Source: Pontibacter indicus
Lineage (GTDB): Bacteria > Bacteroidota > Bacteroidia > Cytophagales > Hymenobacteraceae
DNA length: 64,000 bases
Direction of reading: 5' to 3'
NCBI RefSeq assembly: GCF_900156345.1
Contig: NZ_FTPP01000001.1
Coordinates: 124,001-188,000 of the forward strand
The notes below the pieces were generated by a model. The model worked only from the letters and a program-made list of their open reading frames with translations, was not told where the DNA came from and ran no database searches. Position 1 is the stretch's first letter. Every line of letters starts with the position of its first letter. Both the position numbers and the translations under genes were made by a program. This document shows positions 26,006-34,051 of this stretch, in pieces.

Positions 26006-26025
26006 GGAAAGGTCGCGACCTTTCC
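26006..26025. repeat. 20-bp perfect palindrome
   Basis: GGAAAGGTCGCGACCTTTCC reads the same on both strands. It may be part of a REP-like interspersed repeat or a protein-binding site. Confidence 0.65.
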
Positions 26026-26140
26026 GGAGCGTGTGTGGGGTAATTTACGCACACAGGATGATATATTTGAACCGTGCATAGAGCGGCTATACCTGTCGTG
26101 TTTACTGCTATACCTGCCTGAAAATCTATACCTTGTCCCA

Positions 26141-26185
26141 AAAGCAAAAGCCCTGACCATACGCCCACAAAGGTATACGGTCAGG
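26141..26185 (-). terminator. terminator of the isoaspartyl peptidase gene
   Basis: CCTGACC (26152-26158) pairs with GGTCAGG (26179-26185), with further wobble pairs inside; on the minus strand a T-rich tract follows. Confidence 0.65.
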
Positions 26186-26217
26186 ACCTAATAGGTATAG
26201 CAGCACATCGCTCCGGG

Positions 26218-27183
26218 CTATTTTTCCATCTCCTTCAGCTTAGCTGGTTTCCTGATCTTTTCAGACTCCCACAGGGCCACAAAAGGTTCTTCATCTGCTG
26301 CTTGGTAGCCCCGTTTCATAAAGCCGGTATTAAAGCCGAAGGCTACTTTCCCGGTGTTGTCCATCGACAAAATACCCCGGTCGCCCTGCAGTTTATCGGC
26401 ATGTAACTCAATCGCCTTGTCGGTGGCTGCCTGCAAGGAGTTGCCGGCATATTTCATCATGGCGTATACCTCATGGGCGAGCACCCCGCGCATAATCGCC
26501 TCTCCCTCACCAGTACAACTCACGGCACATGCCTCATTGTTGGCAAAAGTGCCTCCGCCAATGATGGGCGAATCTCCGACGCGGCCTTTGAGCTGATCAG
26601 TCAGACCGCCGGTAGAGGTAGCGGCTGCCAGGTTGCCGTTCATGTCCAGGGCTACGGCGCCCACCGTGTCGGACATAGAGCCGGGTTGCCTTTTCTTTAC
26701 GGCTCTTTCCTGCTGCTTGTCAAGCCAGGCCTCTTTTTTCTCAGGCGTCACAAAGTATTCCGGGGCTTTCAGGGGGAGGTTGTTGGCAAGGGCAAATTCT
26801 TCGGCACCGGTACCCACCAGCAGGCAATGGTCGCACTTTTGCAGGACCACTTTCGCCAGACTGATCGGGTGCTGCACATAGCGAACGGCACCCACAGCTC
26901 CCACCCGGAGGGTGTTGCCGTCCATGATGGCGGCGTCGAACTCAGTCTCGCCGCGCTGTGTCAGGCTGGCGCCTCGGGCAGCATTGAACACCGGGTTACG
27001 CTCCAGGCTGTTGACGGCCGCCTCGACTGCATCCAGGGCGCTGCCGCCTTTTTCCAGTACGTCATACCCTGCTTTCAGCGCGTCCGCCAAACCTCTTCTA
27101 TACTCTTCTTCCTTCTTCTTGTCAATTTCGCTGGGCTTAATCGTTTCTGCCCCGCCGTGAATCGCAATCGCAAATTTTTTCAT
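26218..27183 (-). CDS. iaaA: isoaspartyl peptidase / plant-type asparaginase
   Basis: 321 residues of the Ntn-hydrolase family that self-cleaves into two chains. The N-terminal half opens with AIAIHGGAE; the cleavage/nucleophile site is SDTVGAVALD with Thr173, followed by AAATSTGGLTDQLKGRVGDS and PIIGGGTFANN, which hold the substrate contacts. These enzymes hydrolyse beta-aspartyl dipeptides. Next to cyanophycin synthetase and with cyanophycinase in the window, its natural substrate is probably beta-Asp-Arg, giving free aspartate and arginine. No signal peptide is present, so it is cytoplasmic. Confidence 0.92.
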   Translation of the reverse strand: MKKFAIAIHGGAETIKPSEIDKKKEEEYRRGLADALKAGYDVLEKGGSALDAVEAAVNSLERNPVFNAARGASLTQRGETEFDAAIMDGNTLRVGAVGAVRYVQHPISLAKVVLQKCDHCLLVGTGAEEFALANNLPLKAPEYFVTPEKKEAWLDKQQERAVKKRQPGSMSDTVGAVALDMNGNLAAATSTGGLTDQLKGRVGDSPIIGGGTFANNEACAVSCTGEGEAIMRGVLAHEVYAMMKYAGNSLQAATDKAIELHADKLQGDRGILSMDNTGKVAFGFNTGFMKRGYQAADEEPFVALWESEKIRKPAKLKEMEK

Positions 27184-27310
27184 GTTTGTTCTAATGCATC
27201 GTGGGCCTCCGGAATGCGGAGGCTATTTGTTCTATTATCTGCAGCTCACTTTCCTTTGGACCGGCGTCTAACAATTGTTTTTAGGGAAGGCGCCGGAAGG
27301 GAAAGCTGCT

Positions 27311-29953
27311 CTAGAATGAATCCTTTTCGAGTGAAGAGATACGCCGGTGCTCTATGATGCGGAAACTCTCCACCATCTTCACAGACTCCGGAATGTCTTC
27401 GGAGAACAGCGCAATGAAGGAACCCTCAGGCGCGTACTCCATGGCATGGGCCAGGGCGCGGCTCTCCACATTTATCTCTGTCACTTTCATATCAGGCTTT
27501 ACCGACATGATGCCCTGCTTGAGCAAACCGTTGATCTCCTCTCCGGATCGTCCGCGCAGGTCTTTGTCCTGCCGGATGATGATCTCGTCGAAGGTCTCAG
27601 CTGCAATGCGCCCGATCTCAATCGTGTCAGATTCCAGCCGGTCGCCCACACCCGCAATGATGCCGATCTTGTATGTAGCCTGCACATTGTCGACAAAGTC
27701 GGCGATGGCCTCCATGCTCGCAATGTTGTGGGCATAGTCGATGAGCACTTCGTAGCGGGGCAGCTTGAAGAGGTTCATGCGGCCCGGCGTGGTTTCGGCC
27801 GAAGGTATAAAAGTGCGCAGGGCAGTCCGGATCTCGGCTATCTCAAAATGGCTGATGTATCCGGCCAGCGTAGCCGCCAGCACGTTCTGGATGTTGAAGC
27901 GGGCACGGCCCCCGAAAGTAAGCGGAATGTCGGCCACACGGTCCACCCTGATCTTGTAGGTGTTTTTGAAGATGGAGATATACCCGTTCTCGAGCACAGC
28001 GGCCAGTCCGCCCTTGCTGATATGCTGCAGGATGCGCGGATTGTCCTCGTCCAGGCTGAAGAAGGCTACTTTGCAGGAAAGGGCGGTTGCCATTTCGTAC
28101 ACCAGGTCATCGTCCGCATTGAGCACGGCATAACCATTCTGGCATACCGTGCGTGGCACCACGGCTTTCACCTCGGCCATTTCCTCTACCGTGTTAATGT
28201 CACCCAGCCCCAGGTGGTCGGCCGACACGTTGGTTACGATGCCAATGTCGCACTGCCGGAAGGCCAGGCCCGTGCGCAGCATACCACCCCGCGCGCACTC
28301 CAGCACAGCATAGTTCACGGTAGGGTCTTTGAGCACAAACTCGCTGCTATACGAACCGGTGGTGTCGCCTTTGATGATCTTCTTGTCCTGTATGTAAATG
28401 CCGTCGGTGGTGGTATAACCTACCTGGTAGCCTTTGAACTTGAGCAGGTGGGCTACCAGGCGGGTGGTGGTGGTTTTGCCGTTGGTGCCCGTGATGGCCA
28501 CGATTGGAATACGGGTCGGGTGGCCGTGCGGGAAAAGCATGTTGATGATCGGTTCGGCCACGTTGCGGGGCAGGCCCTCGGTAGGGGAGATGTGCATGCG
28601 CAGGCCGGGAGCGGCATTCACTTCAATCACGGCACCGCGCGTCTCGGGCAAAGGTATAGCAATGTCGGTGGTCATCACGTCAATGCCGCACACGTCGAGC
28701 CCGATGATGCCGGCGATGCGCTCTGCCATCAGCACATTGTAAGGGTGTACGAGGTCCGTTACATCGGTAGCCGTGCCGCCTGTGCTCAGGTTGGCCGTGC
28801 TTTTCAGGTATAGCACTTCACCAGCAGGCAACACCGACTGTAGCGTCAGGCCTCTCTCTTTCAGAATGCTGCGGGAATGTCTGTCTATTTTGATGTGCGT
28901 GAGCGCCTTTTCGTGGCCTATACCGCGGCGGGGGTCTTTGTTCACTTCCTTCACCAGTTGCTGTATGGTCGAGATGCCGTTGCCGGTGACCATGGCGGGC
29001 GTGCGCCTGGCGGCTGCCGTGAACTTGCCATTGATGACAAGCAGGCGGTAATCGTCGCCTGTGATGAACTGCTCCACCATCACCTTTTTAGAGTAACGCT
29101 GGGCCTCCGTCAAGGCCCGCAAGGCTTCTTTCCAGGTATGGATGTTAATGGTGGCGCCCTTCCCCTGGTTGCTGTCCAGCGGCTTTACCACCACTGGGTA
29201 GCCCAGTTGTTCTATAGCTTCCTCCATCTCATCGGCATCGAGTACAATACTGCCCTGCGGAACAGGTATACCTGCGTCTTCCAGAATGAGCTTGGTGGCG
29301 TTCTTGTTGCCTGCATTCTCCACCGCAAAGAAAGAGGTGCGCGACGTCATGGCCGCCTGGATGTGCTTCTGGTGGATGCCGTAGCCCAGCTGGATGAGTC
29401 CGCTGCGGTGGTTGTTGATATACGGTATGCCCCTGTTCACGGCTTCCTTCACAATCGCCTCGGTGCTCGGTCCAAAGTACTCGTCCTCCCGGATCTGGTG
29501 CAGTTTAACGATGTCCTGCACAATGCTGGGCTTCTTTCCCCGGGCCATCAGCTCGGCAATGCGCACGGCTGCGTGGGCCGCATACTCGCCGGCGCGTTCC
29601 TGCTGGTAGGAAAACAGAACATAGTCTACACCGGGCGCGGGGCCGGCGTAGCGCCTTCCGTAGCCGCTGTCCATACCGGCCAGTGTTTGCAGCTCGAGCG
29701 CAATGTGCTGCACTACCTTGCTAAACGTGGTACCCTCGCGCACGAGCTTGAAAAAGCCGCCTGGTGTTCCTTTCGAGGAGCGATGCTCATACATGCCCGG
29801 GAACAGTTTTTCCAGCCGCTCCGGAAACTGTGGTACCTCGTTGGTGAGAACGTCCTGCAAACCCTCAAGATCGAGCTTCAGAACGATGATTTTAGGATGC
29901 TTGATGGACCAGTAGTTAGGTCCGCGCATGATCCTCAGTTCAAGTATTTTCAT
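27311..29953 (-). CDS. cphA: cyanophycin synthetase
   Basis: 880 residues, the standard size of CphA1. Three parts can be seen: the CphA N-terminal domain (about 1-160, starting with MKILELRIMRGPNYWS), an ATP-grasp domain (about 200-480, with VVKPLDSNQGKGATINI and the VIEVNAAPGLRMHISPTEG metal site), and a Mur-ligase-like domain with the P-loop AITGTNGKTTTTRL near residue 490. The first site adds Asp to the backbone and the second adds Arg to side chains. The product is a nitrogen, carbon and energy store in the cytoplasm. The isoaspartyl peptidase gene follows 128 bases downstream. Several AGGTATAG copies lie inside the gene. Confidence 0.95.
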   Translation of the reverse strand: MKILELRIMRGPNYWSIKHPKIIVLKLDLEGLQDVLTNEVPQFPERLEKLFPGMYEHRSSKGTPGGFFKLVREGTTFSKVVQHIALELQTLAGMDSGYGRRYAGPAPGVDYVLFSYQQERAGEYAAHAAVRIAELMARGKKPSIVQDIVKLHQIREDEYFGPSTEAIVKEAVNRGIPYINNHRSGLIQLGYGIHQKHIQAAMTSRTSFFAVENAGNKNATKLILEDAGIPVPQGSIVLDADEMEEAIEQLGYPVVVKPLDSNQGKGATINIHTWKEALRALTEAQRYSKKVMVEQFITGDDYRLLVINGKFTAAARRTPAMVTGNGISTIQQLVKEVNKDPRRGIGHEKALTHIKIDRHSRSILKERGLTLQSVLPAGEVLYLKSTANLSTGGTATDVTDLVHPYNVLMAERIAGIIGLDVCGIDVMTTDIAIPLPETRGAVIEVNAAPGLRMHISPTEGLPRNVAEPIINMLFPHGHPTRIPIVAITGTNGKTTTTRLVAHLLKFKGYQVGYTTTDGIYIQDKKIIKGDTTGSYSSEFVLKDPTVNYAVLECARGGMLRTGLAFRQCDIGIVTNVSADHLGLGDINTVEEMAEVKAVVPRTVCQNGYAVLNADDDLVYEMATALSCKVAFFSLDEDNPRILQHISKGGLAAVLENGYISIFKNTYKIRVDRVADIPLTFGGRARFNIQNVLAATLAGYISHFEIAEIRTALRTFIPSAETTPGRMNLFKLPRYEVLIDYAHNIASMEAIADFVDNVQATYKIGIIAGVGDRLESDTIEIGRIAAETFDEIIIRQDKDLRGRSGEEINGLLKQGIMSVKPDMKVTEINVESRALAHAMEYAPEGSFIALFSEDIPESVKMVESFRIIEHRRISSLEKDSF

Positions 29954-30285
29954 TTGCTTTCACGCTTCAGTTTTGAGCCTGTCTAAAACAGGTCATGTGC
30001 CACGAGGGCTATGCATAAGTTTTGTACGGATTAGGCAGCATTTGGGGGAACGCAAGCACAGCGAATAAGATGTGATTTACTTAAAAATGAGTAGTTTAGA
30101 CATTGCACACCAAAAGTAGGAAGTGTTTACTACGAGCCTGGCCTCCGTATTAGTACGCCTTTTGGGTGAACGAATACGGGTAACCTGTCAATCCTACAAC
30201 CTCCCCCTAGCTAAGTCGTTTAATAACTGGGTTTTTGTCTAATCTAATATTAAGTAAGTTCTATAATTATATTAATAAACGAGCT
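29954..30285. other. 330-base divergent spacer
   Basis: No gene seen. It should hold the promoters for cphA (minus) and the low-complexity protein (plus); I could not identify a good TAnnTTTG box for either. Confidence 0.5.
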
Positions 30286-31164
30286 ATGGCAAGAGATTAT
30301 CAGGATGACTTTGGTAAGGGAGGCTACCGCAGTCATGAGCGCTCCCAACATGAGGGCCAGGGTTTTTTCGACCGGATGGGCGATAGAATCAGCAATGCCT
30401 GGGAGCGTATGACCGGAGATGAGGAAGACCAAGGTCGCAGAAGCAGTTCGCATCACCCTTATTCAGGCGAACACGACCAGGGAGGATACCGCTCGTCATC
30501 TTATGGTTCAGAGGCCTCCGGAAACCGTCAGGAAAGTAGCCCTTACGGACAGTCACAGTTGGGCAGGTATAGCCCGCAAAGTTCGGAAGGCGGCCATCAT
30601 GGCAGGGCTTCCCAATCCGGACAAGGCTGGGCCAGCAGTGGTTACAGTGGCCGCATGTCGGACTATGGAGCTTCCTCGCAGCAGCGCGACCAGTGGCAGG
30701 AAGGCAGCGGCTATGGCCGCAGCGGCTCACTTTACGGAACCGGTTCTGGCGGGGGAGAGTACGGAGCTTCTGGATATTCCGGCTATGGCAGCTCGCAACG
30801 CGATTATGGAAGCTCTACCGGCTACGGAGACACACCGGCGGGCTATGGCCGCAGCTCGATGGGCTTTCCGCGGGGCTCTGATTATGGCAGCGGAGGCTCG
30901 GGCTCTATGGGAGGTGGCTATTTTGAGAGTGGGGCCGGACCCTGGAGTGGCGGACCATACAGCGAGACAGGCACTGCCGGCTACCGGGCAGACAGCGGTT
31001 CGCAACGTGATTTTAGCGGAAGCTCGGGTCAAAGCAACAGGGGCACAGGCAACGCCATGGGAAGCACGGGAGGTTACAGCAACACCGACTACGAGTACTC
31101 CCGCCACGAGCAATTGCGCCGCGGACAGCCGGACCAAAACTACGGCAGCGACCGGAACAGCTAG
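30286..31164 (+). CDS. low-complexity Tyr/Gly/Ser-rich protein
   Basis: About 292 residues from the ATG at 30286 (the frame upstream to 30235 adds a hydrophobic leader unlike the rest). The N-terminal 35 residues include GFFDRMGDRISNAWERMTGD, an amphipathic helix-like module similar to those in Bacteroidota stress proteins (the FFxRxGDxxxxWFGD type). Everything after is disordered and built from Gly, Ser, Tyr, Gln and Arg with many [G/S]Y[G/S] units (for example GYGSSQRDYGSSTGYGD), plus polar RR/RD spacers. This resembles prion-like low-complexity domains that phase-separate in eukaryotes. A bidirectional terminator follows. Probably a stress- or desiccation-related protein, inferred. Confidence 0.78.
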   Translation: MARDYQDDFGKGGYRSHERSQHEGQGFFDRMGDRISNAWERMTGDEEDQGRRSSSHHPYSGEHDQGGYRSSSYGSEASGNRQESSPYGQSQLGRYSPQSSEGGHHGRASQSGQGWASSGYSGRMSDYGASSQQRDQWQEGSGYGRSGSLYGTGSGGGEYGASGYSGYGSSQRDYGSSTGYGDTPAGYGRSSMGFPRGSDYGSGGSGSMGGGYFESGAGPWSGGPYSETGTAGYRADSGSQRDFSGSSGQSNRGTGNAMGSTGGYSNTDYEYSRHEQLRRGQPDQNYGSDRNS

Positions 31165-31179
31165 CAACTTCATCTTTGA

Positions 31180-31219
31180 AACGAAAAAGGGACTACAGGC
31201 TGTAGTCCCTTTTTCGTTT
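31180..31219. terminator. bidirectional terminator
   Basis: Nineteen-base arms starting AAACGAAAAAGGGACTACA pair with TGTAGTCCCTTTTTCGTTT around a two-base gap. It serves the low-complexity protein gene and, on the other strand, includes the stop codon of the STAS gene. Confidence 0.88.
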
Positions 31220-31565
31220 ATTTGGCAATCAGCTGTCTGGCATCCTCCACAGTTTGCGCTGACTTGATCAGGCGGTCGAGGCCCAGGATCTCAAACACGT
31301 TTCGGATCTTCGGCTGCATGTTCACCATCACCAGCTCCATTTCCTTCAGCTTGCAGGCCTGGAAGGCGGCCAGCAGCACACCCAGTCCAGCCGAGGAGAT
31401 GTAAGTCAGTTCGCCACACTCGATCAGCACAAAGCCCGAAGAAGCGGCAATGGCCTCTTCCAGTGCATTGTCAGCGTATACAGACGAACTGGCGTCGAGT
31501 TCTCCCTTGAAGCGTAGCAGCGCCCCTTTTCCGATCGTGTCTGTCGTAACGCTAAAAGTTTTCAT
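31218..31565 (-). CDS. STAS-domain anti-sigma factor antagonist
   Basis: 115 residues forming a single STAS domain: GALLRFKGELDASSSVYADNALEEAI, FVLIECGELTYISSAGLGVLL with the phosphorylatable Ser in the YISSAG motif, and the MQPKIRNVFEILGLDRLI helix. Such proteins bind and release anti-sigma factors when dephosphorylated. No serine kinase (RsbW-like) gene is adjacent, so its partners are elsewhere. The gene is alone on its strand. Confidence 0.88.
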   Translation of the reverse strand: MKTFSVTTDTIGKGALLRFKGELDASSSVYADNALEEAIAASSGFVLIECGELTYISSAGLGVLLAAFQACKLKEMELVMVNMQPKIRNVFEILGLDRLIKSAQTVEDARQLIAK

Positions 31566-32051
31566 CTATCGTTTTTCTCCTTTTATGACCGATAATCGGG
31601 CCCGCAGGGCGGTTTGCATCCCGTGTAAAGTTGATCGGTCCAGGTTATTGCCTCTCATACGAAAAAAAGCGCTTCGGGCTGTCCCGCCGCTGAGGCGTAT
31701 GCCTCTCAAAGGTATAAGAAAAATATTCCTTTCTATGCGCTTCCTCCCATCCTAGGTATACAGATTGTATAATTCCATTTAGATTCGTAGTAAATACGTA
31801 CACATCATTGCAGAAAATACTGATTTTTTACAAATGCATCGATTTTGACTGGTATGTAAGTCGGCTGTAATTGTACATTCGGTTATTTATGATGAAAATT
31901 GTCGGTAGATGGGGCTTTTGCCTGAATTTTGCACAGGCGGGTGGCAGTCCATCTGAACTTCTTGACATAAAACCAGGCTTTTCCCAGATATCCTTACCCT
32001 GGAATTGCCGGACGGAGAGGCCGTTTAGGACCTTTGAATCAAACTTAAGAC
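31566..32051. other. 490-base divergent spacer
   Basis: No gene seen. Near its right end, TTG (32005-32007) and GACCTTTG (32029-32036), 21 bases apart, could form the promoter of the NarL-type regulator. Two AGGTATA copies occur at about 31700 and 31754. Confidence 0.45.
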
Positions 32052-32708
32052 ATGATAAACCTTATAATCACTGATGACCACAAAATTGTGCGTGATGGCC
32101 TGAAAGCTTTGCTGCAGGACAACGGCGCCATACGGGTGGTAGGTGAAGCTGCCAGTGGCAGCGAATTGATGGACATTTTGCCCGGAATTGACGCCGATAT
32201 CGTGCTCATGGACATCAGCATGCCAGGAATGGATGGATTTGATGCAGTTGAACAAATCCTCAAAAACTATCCTGAACTTAAGGTGGTAGTGCTCTCGATG
32301 CTAAGCCACGAAAAGTACGTGCACCGCATGATGGAGCTCGGCGCTTCAGGCTATATATTGAAAAATGCGGGGAAAGAAGAGTTATGCTGCGCCCTGCAAC
32401 TGATTGCCCAGGGCTGCCGCTACATCAGCCCGGATGTGACGCTGGAGTTGCTGCGCAAAGTGAGACAGCTGCCTGCTGAGGTGCCTGCAACAAACGGACA
32501 TGGGGAAGCACACCGCGAGCTTTCCAAGCGCGAACTGGAGGTGCTGTCGCTGATCGGGGAAGGCTATACCAACGCAGAGATTGCTGAAAAACTTTTCACG
32601 AGCAAGCGCACTGTTGAAACCCACCGCCAGAACCTGCTCGACAAAACAAAAGCCCGTAATTCGGCGGCGCTGATCAAATACGCCTTGCAACGTGGCCTGA
32701 TTTTCTGA
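32052..32708 (+). CDS. NarL/FixJ-family response regulator
   Basis: 218 residues: receiver domain (about 1-120) with the acidic pair in TDDHK, phospho-acceptor Asp in VLMDISMPGMDG near residue 54, and the Lys in YILKNAGKEE; then a LuxR-type HTH (about 150-215) with LSKREIEVLSLIGEGYTNAEIAEKLF-like sequence and TSKRTVETHRQNLLDK. No histidine kinase gene is adjacent, so it is an orphan here. It would act as a DNA-binding activator after phosphorylation. Confidence 0.93.
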   Translation: MINLIITDDHKIVRDGLKALLQDNGAIRVVGEAASGSELMDILPGIDADIVLMDISMPGMDGFDAVEQILKNYPELKVVVLSMLSHEKYVHRMMELGASGYILKNAGKEELCCALQLIAQGCRYISPDVTLELLRKVRQLPAEVPATNGHGEAHRELSKRELEVLSLIGEGYTNAEIAEKLFTSKRTVETHRQNLLDKTKARNSAALIKYALQRGLIF

Positions 32709-32840
32709 CAAACCGAAGCATACGCTTTGTGCGGGCGCATTTTCAGGGTGTTAGTTCATCCCCCTGTTTTTTCAGGTATAGCAAAATTCCGAAAAGGCGG
32801 TATTTTCGTATCCTGATACAGAACCATCGCCCAATACGCC

Positions 32841-33710
32841 ATGCCGCAGAACCGTACCGTCGCAAGACTCCTTTTTGCTGAAGAAATAGACATGGGTGGC
32901 CTGCCAATGCGGCAGCCACTGCCCACCCATCAGGTAGAGCAGCACGATCCTTTTCTGCTACTGCATCACCATACCACTACTGTCCTGCCATCCGACTATC
33001 CTTATAAGTTGGGGGTAGACCCGCATCCGCACCGGGGTTTTTCGCCGGTTACCTTTGTGTACCAGGGCGGCGTGCACCACCGCGACTCACGCGGCAACGA
33101 CAGTGTGGTGTATGCCGGAGGCACCCAGTGGATGCATGCCGGCCGGGGAATTGTGCACAGCGAGCGCCCCCCGCTCGACATGCAAGTGCAGGGAGGCGTG
33201 CAGGAGATGGTGCAGGTATGGGTGAACACACCGAGGGCGCTTAAAATGGAACAGCCTGCTTATTTTGCCCTGCATGCCGAAGACACCCCCACTATGACGG
33301 AAGACGAAGGACGCGTGCAAATCGCGGTGGTAGCAGGAGAGTGCAAGGGCCTTCGAGGACCTGTAGACACGCCGAGCCCCGTCATGGCGCTTCGCCTCAC
33401 CCTGCAGCCCAGTGGCCAGTGCACCCTACCTATACCCGCTGACCATAACGCCATGCTATACCTGCTCGACGGACAAATCATGCTGGATGGCTATGGCCTG
33501 ATTGATGGTTTACACCTGGCGCTCCTGAACAAGGATGGCGAAACCTGCACGATCACCGCCCACCAAACCACACGCCTGCTGTTGCTGTCAGGAAAGCCAT
33601 TGGATGAACCACTGGCCATGCACGGACCCTACGTGATGAACACGCAGACCGAAGTGATGCAGGCCATGCGCGATTACCAGATGGGCAAAATGGGGATGCT
33701 GTTTGACTAG
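32841..33710 (+). CDS. pirin family bicupin protein
   Basis: 289 residues with two cupin halves. The N-terminal half has the pirin metal site: PHPHRGFSPVTFVYQGGVHHRDSRGN and HAGRGIVHSERPP, giving three His and one Glu. Pirins bind Fe and some open quercetin or regulate metabolism by protein binding. It lacks a signal peptide and is probably cytoplasmic. Followed by a good terminator; no operon partner. Confidence 0.9.
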   Translation: MPQNRTVARLLFAEEIDMGGLPMRQPLPTHQVEQHDPFLLLHHHTTTVLPSDYPYKLGVDPHPHRGFSPVTFVYQGGVHHRDSRGNDSVVYAGGTQWMHAGRGIVHSERPPLDMQVQGGVQEMVQVWVNTPRALKMEQPAYFALHAEDTPTMTEDEGRVQIAVVAGECKGLRGPVDTPSPVMALRLTLQPSGQCTLPIPADHNAMLYLLDGQIMLDGYGLIDGLHLALLNKDGETCTITAHQTTRLLLLSGKPLDEPLAMHGPYVMNTQTEVMQAMRDYQMGKMGMLFD

Positions 33711-33743
33711 CTGTCCTGCGCTGGAACAATACTCGCAAAGATA

Positions 33744-33773
33744 GAAGGCCTTTCCGGACGGAAGGGCCTTTTT
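33744..33773 (+). terminator. terminator after pirin gene
   Basis: AAGGCCTTTCC and GGAAGGGCCTT pair around a short loop, followed by TTTTT. Confidence 0.82.
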
Positions 33774-33950
33774 AGTGTGTTTGCCGGTCGCCGTAAAATT
33801 AACCGTATCACTTTGCGCCTGATGTGAGTATATTGTACTTGGTCATTTTTTAGGACAGTGGCTGTAGTGGAGCCCATTTTGAATGGAATTGTACAGAAAG
33901 GCAGTCTGGTTTGGATTGAAATTAAAATCAGGTATGAGATTTTGATAATT

Positions 33951-33982
33951 TTTGTACTATCTATATCCGGGTTCTAGCTTTG
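33951..33982 (+). promoter_or_regulatory. promoter of the glucan phosphorylase gene
   Basis: TTTG (33951-33954), 20 bases, then TAGCTTTG (33975-33982): an almost ideal Bacteroidota -33/-7 promoter. The start codon follows about 70 bases later. Confidence 0.72.
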
Positions 33983-34051
33983 CAGCTGTCAATACTTAAC
34001 TAAAATCAAACACTGGCCAGTCGGTGTTCATCATAAAAGTAGCATTTAAAT

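Larger units (their letters stand above)
25766..26217. other. 450-base non-coding region rich in palindromes and motif copies
   Basis: No convincing gene; a 69-residue open frame at 25951-26160 (minus) has no protein-like features. The region holds a 20-bp perfect palindrome, a weaker GTGTGTG/CGCACAC inverted repeat beside it, a minus-strand terminator, and at least six AGGTATA/TATACCT copies, four of them TATACCT or AGGTATA within 26088-26199. Confidence 0.6.

Noticed and set aside
25951..26160. 69-codon minus-strand frame
   Set aside because: Spans the 20-bp palindrome and terminator hairpin; no protein-like features or start signal.
27201..27225. GCCTCCG/CGGAGGC hairpin between the peptidase and cphA genes as a terminator
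   Set aside because: Stem is good but there is no T-tract; processing signal or chance cannot be told apart.
27347..29986. Long plus-strand open frames opposite cphA (488 and 369 codons)
   Set aside because: They mirror the codon pattern of cphA in a GC-rich gene and show no domain, signal or start context; the minus-strand protein has full motif support.
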